64,000 nt of DNA, taken from the NCBI GenBank assembly GCA_021397845.1, contig CM038039.1, positions 177,728,526-177,792,525 on the forward strand, in the 5' to 3' direction. A program made the position numbers and the translations under genes. Of this stretch, positions 45,781-57,266 are shown piece by piece. Within the stretch, counting starts at the first letter, position 1, and each line of letters begins with the position of its first letter. This DNA comes from Areca catechu (Eukaryota > Streptophyta > Magnoliopsida > Arecales > Arecaceae). The notes under the pieces are model-generated. The model saw nothing but the letters and a program-made list of their open reading frames with translations. It searched no databases and was not told where the DNA came from.

Positions 45781-47131
45781 TTGAAATTATTCATGTTCCC
45801 CGATCAGAGAACTCCTGGATGGATCCACTGTCTCGACTGGCAATTACAGCACCGGAGTCTCTCGGGTGCACCTTTATTGAACATCTTGAAACTCCAAGCA
45901 ATGTCAAAGAGGCTGCAGAGGTGCGCCAGATTGATGCTGAGCCAAGCTGGATGGATCCCATCATCAGATTCTTGAATGAAGGAGAACTGCCCGAAGATAA
46001 GGCAGAGGCCAAGAAGATCCGCTGGATGGCATCTTAGTACGTCATCTTAGACGGAACCCTCTACAAGAGATCGTTCTCCCAACCACTGCTGAAATACCTC
46101 GGACCCACCGATACAGATTATGCAATGAGAGAGGTCCACGAGGGCATATGCGGGGATCACTTGGGAGGTAGATCTCTAGCATACAAGATTATTTGACAAG
46201 GATAGTACTGGCCCTCCATCCAGAAGGACTCAGTTGATTTCATGCGGAAGTGCGATCGATGCCAGAGGTACGCTAATATACAGAGATAACATGTGAGTCA
46301 CCTGACTTAGTTGGTAGCCCCATGGCCCTTTGCCCAGTGGGGGATGGACATTCTTGGCCTGTTCCCACTAGCATCAGGGCAAAGGAAATTTCTCCTAGTG
46401 GCCATCAACTATTTCATGAAATGGGTGGAAGCTGAACCATTGGCCCAAATCACAGAATGCAAGGTGGAAAGTTTTGTGAAAAACTCTATCATCTTCAGGT
46501 TCGGTATCCCACAAGTCATCATCATGGACAACGGGAGACAATTCGACAATCTGAAGTTCAAGGACTTTTATGCTCGGTACCATATCCAGCATTGGCTAAC
46601 ATCCGTTACACATCCACAGTCCAACGGAGAAGCCAAAGTCACCAACCGGACCATCCTCCATGGTCTAAAGACAAGGTTGAACACCGCCAAAGAGCTTTAG
46701 GTCGAAGAACTGATCTCTGTTCTTTGGGAATACCGAACTACCCCAAGAACAGCCACCGACGAATCTCCGTTCAACCTAGCCTACGGTACCGAAGCCATGC
46801 TACCTATCGAATTTCGATTGCAGAAGGATCGATTTGGATCTGCTACAAGCATCAGGCTATAGGCCCAGATAAGAATGGTGGCATACCAGCAAAAAGTCGC
46901 CAAGTAATACAACGCAAGGTTAAAGGAGCAAACTTTCTGCATGGGGGACATAGTATTGTGAGGAGCATAAGTGTCCAGGCCAACAGAATAGGATAAACTC
47001 TCTCCTAACTAGGAAGGCCCATAACAAGTCGAAGAAGTCATTCGACCGGGGACATATCGACTCAAGACCCTAGAGGGAAAGACCCTATCCTGGCCATGGA
47101 ATGTACAAAACCTTCGCAAATACTATCAATG
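45781..47131 (+). pseudogene. pol: T integrase
   Basis: Same frame as 44700 but with several stops. HHCC finger: HEGICGDHLGG ... CDRCQRY (about 46138-46268). Core: Asp at GMDILGLF (46344), Asp at IIMDNGRQFDN (46523), Glu at SNGEAKVTNRTI (46621). The C-terminal part (ESPFNLAYGTEAMLPIE, then a tail ending RKYYQ) runs to a stop at about 47131. Confidence 0.88.
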
Positions 47132-47813
47132 AAAAAGTTTCAAAAAACTCTTGTGCAAAGCTCCTCATCTATACTCGACTCAGAACGGCTACTTGCATCG
47201 ACTGAACGATAACAGCCCAAATGACCAGATCTAAAAAAATCGGTCAACTGCGTAAAGGAGAGCCTGATCCACTCAACTTATCGGTATGCTCGATGAGTGC
47301 AATGGATGGCCTAACCATGCCACCAAAAAGATCAAAGGCGTAGGGATGGTTTTCGTAACCTACCCTACGGTGAATCCGAACATGCATCGAGGTGGGCCTG
47401 AACAGCCTACCTTAATTATGATAGAAAGTGCACAAGGATGGTGTGAACACCCTACCCTGTAGAAAATCCGAACACATGCCTAAAAGGACCACTGTTGTCC
47501 TCTCTGTCAATAACAAACACTCTCAGAGCGGTCGTACAGAACCTACTTCTTTCCTACAAATCGCAAGTGGTTTATGGAGTCTACATTATGGACAAATTGT
47601 GATGCAACACATCGCAGAAAATACACGGGAAGAGGTAAAAGAAAAGATTTTCCATTTCTTTCAATTTTTCTTACAAAAGAAAAGAAAAGAAAGAAAAGAA
47701 GAAAAAGAAAGAAACTCTCCTATAAAGAGAGTAAGAAAAGAAAAGAAACTCCCCTAAAGAGAGATACAAAAAAAAAAAGCAGCAGCGGTAACAGCAGGGT
47801 TGGGAAATTTGCA
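47132..47813 (+). other. T region downstream of pol
   Basis: No conserved ORF. 47640-47790 is an almost pure purine tract (AAAAGAAAAGAAAG-type) with a small repeat AAACTCYCCTAWAGAGAG. It may be the 3' part of the sense transcript or an internal polypurine tract; neither is shown. Confidence 0.5.
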
Positions 47814-48326
47814 TTAACTCCCTGACGGATTTTTCCCGTACCATCCGGGAGAGACTAGATGGGATGATGAAGGGCCCCCGGGGTTCCCGTACGAACTAGA
47901 GTCCGACCCCTCATCAGAGTTAGAATCGAATTCGTTGCCGGGGAAGGGAACGGAGGGTTTGATATTATCCAAGCCCTTTAAGTCATAAAACTTGGAGGCT
48001 TTCCTCCAGCACTCCCGAAACCCCTGGTGGAAGGAGTCCAGGGCCATCCCAGTGAGCTCATCCTTGAATGAGATAGAAGTTCTGAAGTTTGCGACGGCCT
48101 CCGCCACCTCCTTCATCGCCTCCTCCATCACCGTAGTCGCCGCCATGACTTGGGCCTGGGCCTCCCTCAACTGAGCCTCCAAAAGGCGGACCTTCTTCTC
48201 GAGATGGTCCACCAGAGGCTCCTCCTCTTCACCGACAGGCCTAGATGGCTCCGGACTTTGCTTCCTCTTGGGGTCAATAGCCCTTCTCTACGCTGCACGA
48301 CGGAGCTCAGAAGTGCTGAACCTCAT
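47814..48326 (-). pseudogene. T second antisense ORF: coiled-coil protein
   Basis: From the ATG at 48324-48326 (MRFSTSELRRAA) the frame has one stop at 48288-48290, then is open to 47814, about 170 codons. Residues from VDHLEKKVRLLEAQLREAQ form a clear heptad coiled coil; SFHQGFRECWRKASKFYDL follows, then an acidic Ser-rich tail (EFDSNSDEGSDSSS). The QGF...C...F/Y...L pattern resembles the end of the longer antisense protein (YQHGFNDGLSKAKETLPHL). A TATA box lies about 60 bp upstream. Function unknown. Confidence 0.65.
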
Positions 48327-48384
48327 GACTAATAGAAGGAAGACACCAACAAAAATGATGGCCTTCGACAGCAGGGGGCAGGAT

Positions 48385-48395
48385 CCTATTTATAG
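48385..48395 (-). promoter_or_regulatory. TATA box for the second antisense ORF
   Basis: The minus strand reads CTATAAATAGG, a near-ideal plant TATA box, about 60-70 bp upstream of the ATG at 48326. A start site about 30 bp downstream would give a short leader. Confidence 0.65.
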
Positions 48396-49064
48396 AAACC
48401 CTGCACCCATGATCGACTGCGGGGAGGCACATCCCACATCCTTCCCGGCTGTATGAGAAGGCGCCATGTGTCTGGGTGACGCTTCGAGAACTAGAAAGTC
48501 TCTCGGAAGCCATCCCCAGGACCGCAACCGACATCGCTTCGAAACCGGAGAAATCCACATCATGCGATGGCATCATTAATGGTCTCTTTTTGGGAAAAAG
48601 AGGCCCGGCAGCTCATAAGGCACAAGAGATCATGACTGTACAAATTTCGACGTGCCACGTGGACAATGGTGATCCTAATTAAATTCTCCTAATTATTGAT
48701 TTGCGGGGAGATGACTCTTGTTCACCCCAACGGACAAGCTAATCATCCGAAGGAAGGCAACACAACAGAGTTCTGGCCCGTTCAAGGGTTCGTCCTTACC
48801 GACTGAACAGCCTTTGGCCATGACTATTCAACTAAGCAAAAAAGAGAATGGTAAAACTGGCTCTTATCAACTGGACGGTCCTCGAAGGCTATCGTTCGAC
48901 TAGGCCAGAGGAGAAATGATAGAACCGTTTCAGGCTACATATGAGGCACAACAATGCACATGCAAAGAAAGGAGAATTCATTCCAAAATCTGGGAAAATT
49001 ACAATACAAAGTTCATTGGCAATACAAGTAAGAAAAGAAGAAAATACATTCGGAGTGATCCAGG
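48396..49064 (-). other. Spacer between the two antisense ORFs of T
   Basis: Apart from the G-box, no conserved protein segment is seen on either strand. It probably holds the 3' end of the longer antisense gene and the promoter of the shorter one. Confidence 0.5.
48656..48661. promoter_or_regulatory. G-box upstream of the antisense promoter
   Basis: CACGTG within GTGCCACGTGGAC, about 265 bp upstream of the antisense TATA box. This is a binding core for plant bZIP and bHLH factors. Functional use is inference from the arrangement. Confidence 0.4.
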
Positions 49065-49797
49065 TCACTCAACATCAATAGGCGAGGGCTCCACACCACA
49101 GGACTGGAGCAACCTATCAACTTGATCAGAGATGGTCTCATCAATCTGGTCTGGGATGGGGGAACCTTCAGCCTGTACTCCTCCAGCCTGAGTCACCTCC
49201 TGGGCCGTGATCACAGCTGGGATCACCTCTGGGATTTCGATTGGGGTAGCAGCCTCCTTCGTCGGACATGGTGACACCTCGACCTCCCTTGCGGCTTCGG
49301 CCTCCTCCGCTTCTTCTCCTTCCTCTCCAATTATGTTGTAGGAGGAGATCTTTGAAAGGTCGAGGTGAGGGAGGGTCTCCTTTGCCTTGGAAAGCCCATC
49401 ATTAAAGCCATGCTGGTAGGCATACAATGATGCTTCATCAATCTCTATCTGAAATTGTGAAGACATCTTAAAGTCAGCCACGACATTGTCTATTTGCTTC
49501 CTTAAAGCTTCGGCCTCCCTCTTAGCACTTCGAATTCTAGGATCACCACTTTGGCCCTCTTAGAAGCCTCCTCCGCCACCTTAGACAAGCTCTCCATCCT
49601 CTCCTGGTTCTCCCTGGCAGTCCACTCTAGGGATTCAACTTACCTCCTGCTCTTGTTCCATCCTGCCTCTTGTCTCGCTATCCTCGAGTGGGCACTCTTC
49701 AGTTCGCCCTTCAGGTCATGAACTTCATTAGTCACCCGGACAAGACGGTCCTCCATGGATTCCTTCATCTCCTCGATTACTTCCCTAGCAGCCCTAG
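49065..49797 (-). pseudogene. T long antisense gene, 3' part: coiled coil and acidic tail
   Basis: Reading leftward from 49797, the frame joins across M without a shift (ELQTA on the far side, then RAAREVIEEMKESMEDRL). A long coiled coil runs to about 49480 with a stop near 49645 and a frameshift near 49525. The final open segment (49065-49481) has YQHGFNDGLSKAKETLPHL and a long Glu/Ala/Pro tail ending at 49065. Confidence 0.75.
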
Positions 49798-51444
49798 TGG
49801 TGCGGGCACCAGAATCAGAAGAAGACTTCAGGGTTCCATTTGGATCTCTAAATGACCTTGCCCGAAGATTAGGATTTGTAATAAGGGTTGACCTGGTAAA
49901 CCATATTATTTTATTTCTTTGAGTCTGCATTTCATTTTGTTGAGTCATGTTGACTCTGTCTAAGTCCAAGTCAAGTCCTAGTTGGCGCCATTCCCTAGGG
50001 CAGCATTTTTTCTTCCAAGGCCAAATGCAAGTGGACGCCACTCTCCCAGCCACACTCCCAGGACCAGTTGGCGCCACATTTCATCCCAGTGTCCCTGGTC
50101 CCCATGCCCCAGAGAGCAAGAAAATTTTCTTAGGAGAAGTCAAGGAAGGCGCCCACAAGCTGCCAAAAGTAACCAAGCTAAAGGAGCAGGGGATTTTTCT
50201 TGGAGAGGACTTCAAGGTAGGCACCCACGCCTGCCTAAAGTACCTGGCTATGAATGGAAGGATCCTAGTCTTGGGGAGAAAGACTAGGAGATGAGTATTT
50301 TCTTTCAAGAAAGGGCAAGTCATGGAAGTAAAACCCATGACTTAAGGAGAAGAACTAGGAGGTGCCCCACATACATCTCATATGAAACCATTACCTTGCA
50401 TTTGAGGCCGCCCACTCCAAGGAAAGAAGCTTGGTCAGTCAAGGGAAAGTTTTTCATACTTAGGATGAATGTTTAGTCCCACATGGGAAGTAGTGTAATT
50501 TTGTTTCTCTTGCAAGGTCTATATATTGGACCCGTATTTAATCTTTTGATTTAAAAAAAAAAGAATGAGTAAATGAAATCTTTTCTTGGGTTGAGCAACC
50601 TTGTGTTCTCTTCATTCGCACTTCTTTAAGTGTTAAGCTCCATGAGGGAGTAAATCCATGTTCCATTGGAGCCTTAAGGAGGTGAGAGATCTCCAAAGTT
50701 ACCCAAACCCTGCCCTGCTTTCATCCCTGGCTGCCAACCCTAATTTCCTTTTATCATCCTAGCCGCCAACACCCAAATTCCTAAACCCTATTCCCACTTC
50801 ATTCAAGGCTGCCATCTCCTTCTCCAAGCCACCACCCATAATATCAAGCCCTAGGTCCTTTTCATCTGTAAGCCGCCGCCCTACCAACCAAACCCTAAAT
50901 CCACTCCATCTTCCATCGCCACCTCCATACTCTTCTCTCATCTTCAAAGTTCGAGCAGTCCGGAGCTATCCCAGGTAAAGGTCTCTTCCTTGAGTTTCTT
51001 ACATCCTTATCTTGTTCTTCATCCTTTCCAGATCCAGAGTACGAGAAGAAGGCCAACCTTGCCATAGGACTACAATCCGAGGATCCATTGTGAAGATACC
51101 CCATCTCCAAGGATCCTACAATCTGCTCGAGAGTGTCCTTCAATTGAAGCAAAGAGAGATATCACAGTTAGGTATAAAACCTTCTCTTCTCTCTTCGTCT
51201 GTTTATTGAAAGAGGAGTAAACCCTAGGTCTGGGGGTTTCTCAATCCCCAGCGATCCTACTTCTTTATTACTCTGATAATCTACTCTTTTGAATTGTGCT
51301 TTCTTTTAGTGCATATTTTCTTTTAATATTAGTTAGTCTTGTTTTTGAGTCAAGCCAACTTCTAACAAAACACAAAAAAAAAAAAAAAAAAAAAAATAGT
51401 CTTAATTTACTTCTGCATCTCATCATCTTATTTGTTCTGCATCA
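49798..51444 (+). repeat. M 5' LTR (1647 bp)
   Basis: Starts TGGTGCGGGCACCAG, ends TTCTGCATCA. Includes a poly(A) run near 51370. ORFs in it (such as 49947-50294) are kept in the 3' copy only because the sequences are similar; none has a recognised domain. Confidence 0.95.
50518..50527 (+). promoter_or_regulatory. TATA box candidate in M 5' LTR
   Basis: TCTATATATT, about 720 bp into the LTR; the same text occurs in the 3' LTR near 59182. Confidence 0.55.
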
Positions 51445-51448
51445 TTTT

Positions 51449-51460
51449 TGTTATCAGAGC
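51449..51460 (+). other. M primer-binding site
   Basis: TGTTATCAGAGC, one mismatch from the initiator-Met site, 4 bp after the LTR. Confidence 0.88.
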
Positions 51461-52351
51461 CCTATCTAAGGTTCTTGCTTGTTTGATTATTTTTTTCATT
51501 CATTTTTATTTTTGCTGCCTGGAGTAGACACCCCTGGCCGTCCGGTCCTAGGAACAAGCGAGATGCAAGCCTCCTCCTCCCATTCCATGGTTGTTCCTAG
51601 GGCGTGTAGAGGTGCCGCTAGGTTATAACTTCGAGGCAGTGATTGTAAACGGGACATACGTTCTATTTTCTGCCAGTAACTATCCAATTATTCAAATTGT
51701 TTCTCCCTACTAAAAATTTCAAATTAAGTAATTCTTATTTTGTTGGAACCATTATAATTGAATGTAATTTATATAAAATTTTCATAATTTGTTAATTTCT
51801 GTAGATTTTCTGAGATCAATTTTACTGCTGTTCTACTTTTTTTTATTTTCTGCAAGCTGTTTTTTTATTTGAGTGTGCATAAATTGAATCTATCTTAAGG
51901 GCACCGAAGTTGCAACATAAGGGGAGGATTGAGACCCTCTCCTTATCCCAAAACCACCTCCCATATATTCGAACCTAAGCCTTTAATCTTAAAATTAATT
52001 ATACCTAATTTGCCCTAGTGGGCTAGGGACACCAACTGGTCGGGTCTAGGCTAGTGTTGAGTCAGGTTGTCTAGTTACTCTGTGTATGCTTTGTACTCAG
52101 TGTCTAGAATGAAGGATCAGGGATTCTATCTCGAAGGGCTTGTGTGCTGGTCTGCCTACCTGGCCAATCACTGATTGGTATCTAGGATTGGCAATTAGGG
52201 ACCTAACACTCCCCTTACACCTGCCTGGCTGAGTCCCGAGTTACTATAGGCTAGCTTGCCACTCTGATTGGGCATCTAGTTTGGGCTCTAGGTCTAGTTA
52301 GCCCGTAGTCATTTCAGTCGAGTCTCATTTGGTGTGCTTGCTTGCATCATC
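51461..52351 (+). other. M leader
   Basis: No ORF of note. From about 51896 it carries the conserved block (AAGGGCACC, GCCCTAGTGGGCTAGGGACA, GGTCGGGTC) in close agreement with E. Confidence 0.7.
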
Positions 52352-52651
52352 ATGTCCACCCGGAACGGAGTACCCTACCAACCTGGTCAAACCCAACCTG
52401 ATTTAGAGGCCATGATTAGAACTCTTACTGAAAGTATGACCAAATTGAGTCAGGATATGACTGATACTGTTGCCCAGTTTAGGGATCAAGTCCATGAGGA
52501 TTTTACCTAGCTTAGGGATCGAGTCCAAGTACTTGAGGAACCTAGACATCAGAATTGGACTCCTGACCCAGATTTTAATGTGCCTCAACCTCACCCACAC
52601 TAGGAGCCTAGAAGACCTTTATACAAAGATCCTGAACCTAATCATAGGAGG
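52352..52651 (+). pseudogene. gag: M gag, N-terminal part
   Basis: Starts MSTRNGVPYQPGQTQ. A helical segment (EAMIRTLTESMTKLSQD, then VAQFRDQV) follows, then Pro/Arg text. Two stops (TAG where CAG is expected) lie near 52506 and 52600. Solo LTR N interrupts it after NHRR. Confidence 0.85.
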
Positions 52652-54021
52652 TGGTGTGGGCACCAGAATCAGGAAGAGACTCCAACCAATTCAAGTCAAA
52701 TCCGAGTCCTTATGGTTGGATGAGTAAAAGAAAGTCCTGTAATTTTTTTCTTTCTTTAATTTTGAGTCCAAATAATTATGTAATTCGAGTCCATTTCAAT
52801 TTTATGTTGGAACTAGTCCAGCCTGATTAATCTTGTATTTGAGAGTTGGGTCCAAATGAGTCAAGTCCAATCCATGAAGAATCAAACCAAACCTCCATGA
52901 AGAATCAAACCAAACCACATTTGAAGACTAAAGAAGACTCAAGACTTATACTCCAAAGCAAGACCAAAGCCACCTCAAGTGGGGACCACATGCCACCTCA
53001 TCATCCAAGGTTGCTGCCACATCACACATACCACCTCACCATCCAAGGTTGCTGCCACATCACACATGCCACCTCACCATCCAAGGTTGCCACCCAAGAG
53101 AAGAAAAGGGGAATTTGAATTTGAATTAGCTACAACCTCCTCCACAACTTCCTCCACTACTCATGGGATGCCCCATATTTTTCTCCACAAATTTTTCTCC
53201 ATGATATTTGGTGTAGTTTGAATTCAAAATGGCTTAATAGTCTATAAAAGACTCTTAGTCTTCTTGTAAAGAAAGGATGGAAAAGAAAAAAATAAAAGTT
53301 TTCTTCTATGTGAGTTCTATGTGCCTAAGTGGTAGTTCTAAATTCCTCTCCCTATCCCACGCCAACCCTACTTTCTCCTCCTCCATCTCCAACGCCTAAG
53401 ACACTCTTCTTCTTCTCCAATCTCAAGCTAGCTCTTCAATATCTAAGGTTGATCAAGAAGACCATCACAAGGAGGCCGGCCAAATCCATTTCAAGTGATC
53501 TACCATGGCGCCAAGATTATTCTTCAACACTGCTTCCTCGACTCTTCTTTAGTTTCTCCATTTCATGACTAACGTATTTTACCAAGTTCCTAATCTCAAG
53601 GTTTCTTTGTTGTAGGGTTCTCCGGGATTCCGAACTCAAGAGGAAGGAATTATTTGCCATAATCCAGAAAACAAGAAGGGCCCTCAATTTGTAGTATGGT
53701 CTTGTCATTTGGGAGGTCTCTTCATGAGTGATCTTGATCTACTTGAAAGATTAATGCTAGGTATGTTCTAGTATCGATTAGGTCTGAAATATTAAATTTG
53801 CCTAGCTTAACTTGTGTGGTTCGAATCTTATTCCTATTTCTTTGTTATTTTGATAGTCTTATTAATTAGGTTTACGTTTGATCGTTCGAGTTCTCTTTAT
53901 TAGACCTCCTTTGATACTATATGCTGAACTAATCATATGCAAATAAGAAATTGCTAAGTTAATCTTTGCTAATCTCCTTTAGGGTTGCATAGTTGCATTC
54001 TCATCTTGCATGTCCCCACCA
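52652..54021 (+). mobile_element. Element N: solo LTR (1370 bp)
   Basis: Starts TGGTGTGGGCACCAG, ends TGTCCCCACCA, with target duplication GGAGG (52647-52651 and 54022-54026). Interrupts M gag. Chromovirus-type start; family otherwise unassigned. No ORF of note. Confidence 0.88.
52986..53092 (+). repeat. 38-bp minisatellite in N
   Basis: Three copies of a unit built on CCACCTCACCATCCAAGG and TTGCTGCCACATCACACAT; the first copy lacks about 7 bp. Confidence 0.85.
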
Positions 54022-55007
54022 GGAGGCTTGACCCAGAGCCTGAAGATAGAGATGATAGGTTCATCCGGAACATCAAATGTGATGCACCCACTTTTGATGG
54101 TAGCTTAAACCCTAAGGTGTATTCTGATTAGGAGGGTGAGATGGACCAGTACTTTGAGTGGTATACCATGTCCGAGGAAAGGAAGTTCAAGTATGCTAAG
54201 ATGAAGTTAGTGCATCAAGCTAGGTTATACTTGGGGAACATTGAGCTAACCACTAGGAGACGAAATGTTGAACCCATAACCACTTGGCAGGGTATGAAAG
54301 AGAAGCTTAGAGATAAGTACCTACCCATTTCATACCAGCAGAATCTGTTAGACCAATGGCAAACCTTGAAACAAGGGAACCGATCTGTCTCAGACTACAT
54401 AGCCATCTATGATGAGTACTTGATGAGATGTGATGTGAGTGAAGCCCATGAGGTCACTTTGTCTAGATTTAGGGCTGGACTTAGGGAAGACATTAAGATG
54501 GAGTTGTTTCTGAGAGAGGTTACTGACCTAGACCAAGCCTATCAGATTGCACACAACACTGAGAAATTTTAGGGAGGACCAATACCTTCTAGGGTTAGTG
54601 CCCCAATCCCAAGAAATGGACCTAGCCAAGTTACCCCTAACAAACCTTTTCAGGGTATTCCCACCCCTATGCCCATGGACAAAGGTAAGGCACCTGACAC
54701 CCAGAGAACCCCTAGTTCTAGTATCACCTATTTTAAGTGTCAGAAACCAGGTCATATCTCCAGCCAGTGTATAGCCATAGCCTGTTTTAAGTGCCATATG
54801 GTAGGTCATGTTTCTAGCCAGTGCCCACATAGATCCCTTTACATAGAAGAGGGAGAGGAAGAGAATTTCGGGCCCAATGAGGAATTTGAAGAAGAAGTTT
54901 ATGAGGCCCAAATGAACTTGGTTGATGAGTATGAAGGAGAGGAGGAACCCACAGAGTCTGACCAGTTAGAAGTTGTGAGATGCATCCTGTCCCAGAGTAG
55001 AGTTTAG
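54022..55007 (+). pseudogene. gag: M gag capsid, two zinc knuckles and acidic linker
   Basis: Resumes after N. The capsid (DAPTFDGSLNPKVY, then 54141-54572) aligns closely with E. A stop replaces Trp before EGEMDQYF, and another follows EKF at 54570. Two knuckles lie in tandem (54732-54825): the first starts Tyr-Phe-Lys-Cys, with its first Cys lost; the second is intact, CFKCHMVGHVSSQC. E has one knuckle. An acidic linker ends at the stop 55005-55007. Confidence 0.9.
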
Positions 55008-55484
55008 GAGGATTGGCGTAGGACTAACATCTTACAGACTTTCCTTAAATTAGGGGATAAGGTATGTAAGATCATCATAGATAGTGGGAGCTGTGTGAAT
55101 GCCATTTCTGCTAGCACTATCAAAATGTTAGGCTTAACCCCAGTCCCCCACCCCAACCCCTATAAGGTTTCTTGGGTAGACTCTACCTTTATACCCATCA
55201 AGTCTTGATGTCTGGTCCAAATCCAGATGCAATCCTATCAAGAGAAGATTTGGTGTGATGTCTTACCCATGGGGGTGAGCAGTATAATTCTTAGGAGACC
55301 TTGGTTATATGATCATGATGCCACCCTCTTAGGAAAATCCAATACCTGTATCTTTATTTTTAATGGGAAAAAGATCACAATCCATTCAGTCCCCCCTAAG
55401 GACAAGGTAGCAAAAGGACCCAATAAGGTCAAAGAGATGAAGACTGGAGTAAACCTAATTAGTGCTAAGGATCTAGAACAATAA
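55008..55484 (+). pseudogene. pol: M aspartic protease
   Basis: Active site Asp-Ser-Gly-Ser intact at 55080-55091 (IIIDSGSCVNAIS). The second block SSIILRRPWLYDHDAT has Arg for the usual Gly. A stop lies at about 55206 where an Arg codon is likely, and another ends the segment at 55482-55484. Confidence 0.9.
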
Positions 55485-57266
55485 ATTCATAGTGGTTCAC
55501 CCATTTGGATGTTGACTGCTAAGGAACTTAGGACTCCTACACCATCAGAGCCTCCTCAGGAATTTAGGCCTTTGTTAGAAGAATTTGAAGATGTTTTTCC
55601 CGAGGATCTGCCAGACCACCTTCCACCTATTAGGGATATCCAGCATTCCATAGATTTAATCCCAGGAGCTACTTTACCCAACTTGCCCCATTATAGGATG
55701 AATCCATCTAAGCATGAGGAACTACAAAAGCAGGTTGGAGAATTGTTGAGGAAGGGGTTCATTAGAGAGAGTCTTAGCCCTTGTGCAGTCCCTGCACTAC
55801 TGACCCCAAAGAAAGATGGCACATGGAGGATGTGTGTTGATAGTCGTGCCATCAACAAAATCATAATCAAGTATAGATTCCCCATCCCTAGACTAGATGA
55901 CATGCTAGATATGATGACCGGTGCAATGGTTTTTTTCAAAATTGATCTCAAGAGCGGCTATCATCAAGTTAGAATTAGACCAGGGGATGAGAGGAAAACC
56001 GCTTTGAAAACTAAGGATGGTCACTACCAATGGGTTGTTATGCCTTTTGGGTTGTCCAATGCCCATAGTACTTTCATGAGGATTATGACCCAAGTGCTTA
56101 GAGCTTTCATAGGAAAGTTTGTAGTGGTCTATTTCGATGACATCCTGATCTATAGTAAGACCCCTGCAGACCACCTAGGCCACCTTAGACAAGTCTGCCA
56201 ATTTTTGAGGAATGATAGTCTCTACGGTAATCTCAAGAAGTGTGAATTCATGACCAGTAGAGTTATCTTCCTTGGTTTTGTAGTAACCCCTGACGGCGTG
56301 GCTTGCGATCCAGAGAAGATTAGGTCCATAGTAGAATGGCCAGAGCCAACCAGTGTGCATGAAGTTAGGAGTTTCCACGGCTTGGCTACCTTTTATAGAT
56401 GACTCATCAAGGGGTTTAGTACTGTAGTTGCTCCTATCACAGACTGTTTTAGGAAGGGAGAATTTCAGTGGACTAAAGCAGCCCATAAAGCCTTCCTAGA
56501 TCTTAAGGATAGGATGACCCAGGCACCTATTTTAAGGTTACCCAACTTTTTTAAAGTATTTGAGGTTGCTTGTGATGCTTCAGGTGTAGGTATAGGTGGA
56601 GTCCTAAGCCAAGAGAATCATCCTATAGTATTCTGTAGTGAAAAACTTAATGATGCTAAGCTTAGGTATTCTACCTATGATAAAGAATTTTATGCGGTAG
56701 TGCAAGCTTTGTGTTACTGGAGACATTATTTGCTACCGCAGGAATTTGTACTGTTTTCGGACCATGAGGCTCTTAGATTCCTGAATTCCCAGAAGAAGCT
56801 TAACCCTAGGCATGCTAAGTGGGTAGAGTATATCCAGTCCTATACTTTTGTTTTGAAATATAAGGCTGGGACTGAAAATAAGGTAGCTGATGCCCTTAGT
56901 CGTCGTTCTTTGTTATTGAATTCTGTTAGGGCTAAAGTCGTAGGGTTTGAGCAGATCAAAGAGGAATATGAGTCGTGTCCGGATTTTAAGACTGTGTATC
57001 AGGATCTAGCTCAAGGACCATCTAGTGATCATAAGGATTATACTCTTTTAGATGGCTTTCTTTTCTTTAAGAATAGGCTTTGCATCCCTAGAACTTCTCT
57101 TAGGGAATTTTTGATTTGGAAAATTCATGCTGGGGGTCTAGCAGGCCATTTTGGGAAAGACAAGAGCACCCTGGCTGTTGAAGACCATTTTTTCTGGCCT
57201 AGCTTAAAAAGAGATGTAGCACACATTGTGGCTAGGTGTCGGACCTGTGGTGTTGCCAAACAGTGA
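55485..57266 (+). pseudogene. pol: M reverse transcriptase, RNase H and integrase finger
   Basis: RT is open from 55509 to 56402, with FVVVYFDDILIYS and the catalytic pair at 56130-56141. One stop at 56400-56402 probably replaces Arg. RNase H (56514 on) has EVACDASGVGIGG, YDKEFYAVV and SDHEALRFL with its acidic residues present, then the tail ADALSRRS. The integrase finger HAGGLAGHFGKD...CRTC (57127-57250) is intact. The frame ends at a stop (57264-57266) two codons past the position where E also has one. Confidence 0.93.

Noticed and set aside
47640..47800. Purine-rich tract as a satellite or gene fragment
   Set aside because: Low-complexity A/G sequence without a stable repeat unit or coding signal.
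49640..50077. 145-codon minus-strand ORF
   Set aside because: A chimera: one half is the coiled coil of T's antisense gene and the other is the M LTR read across the insertion point.
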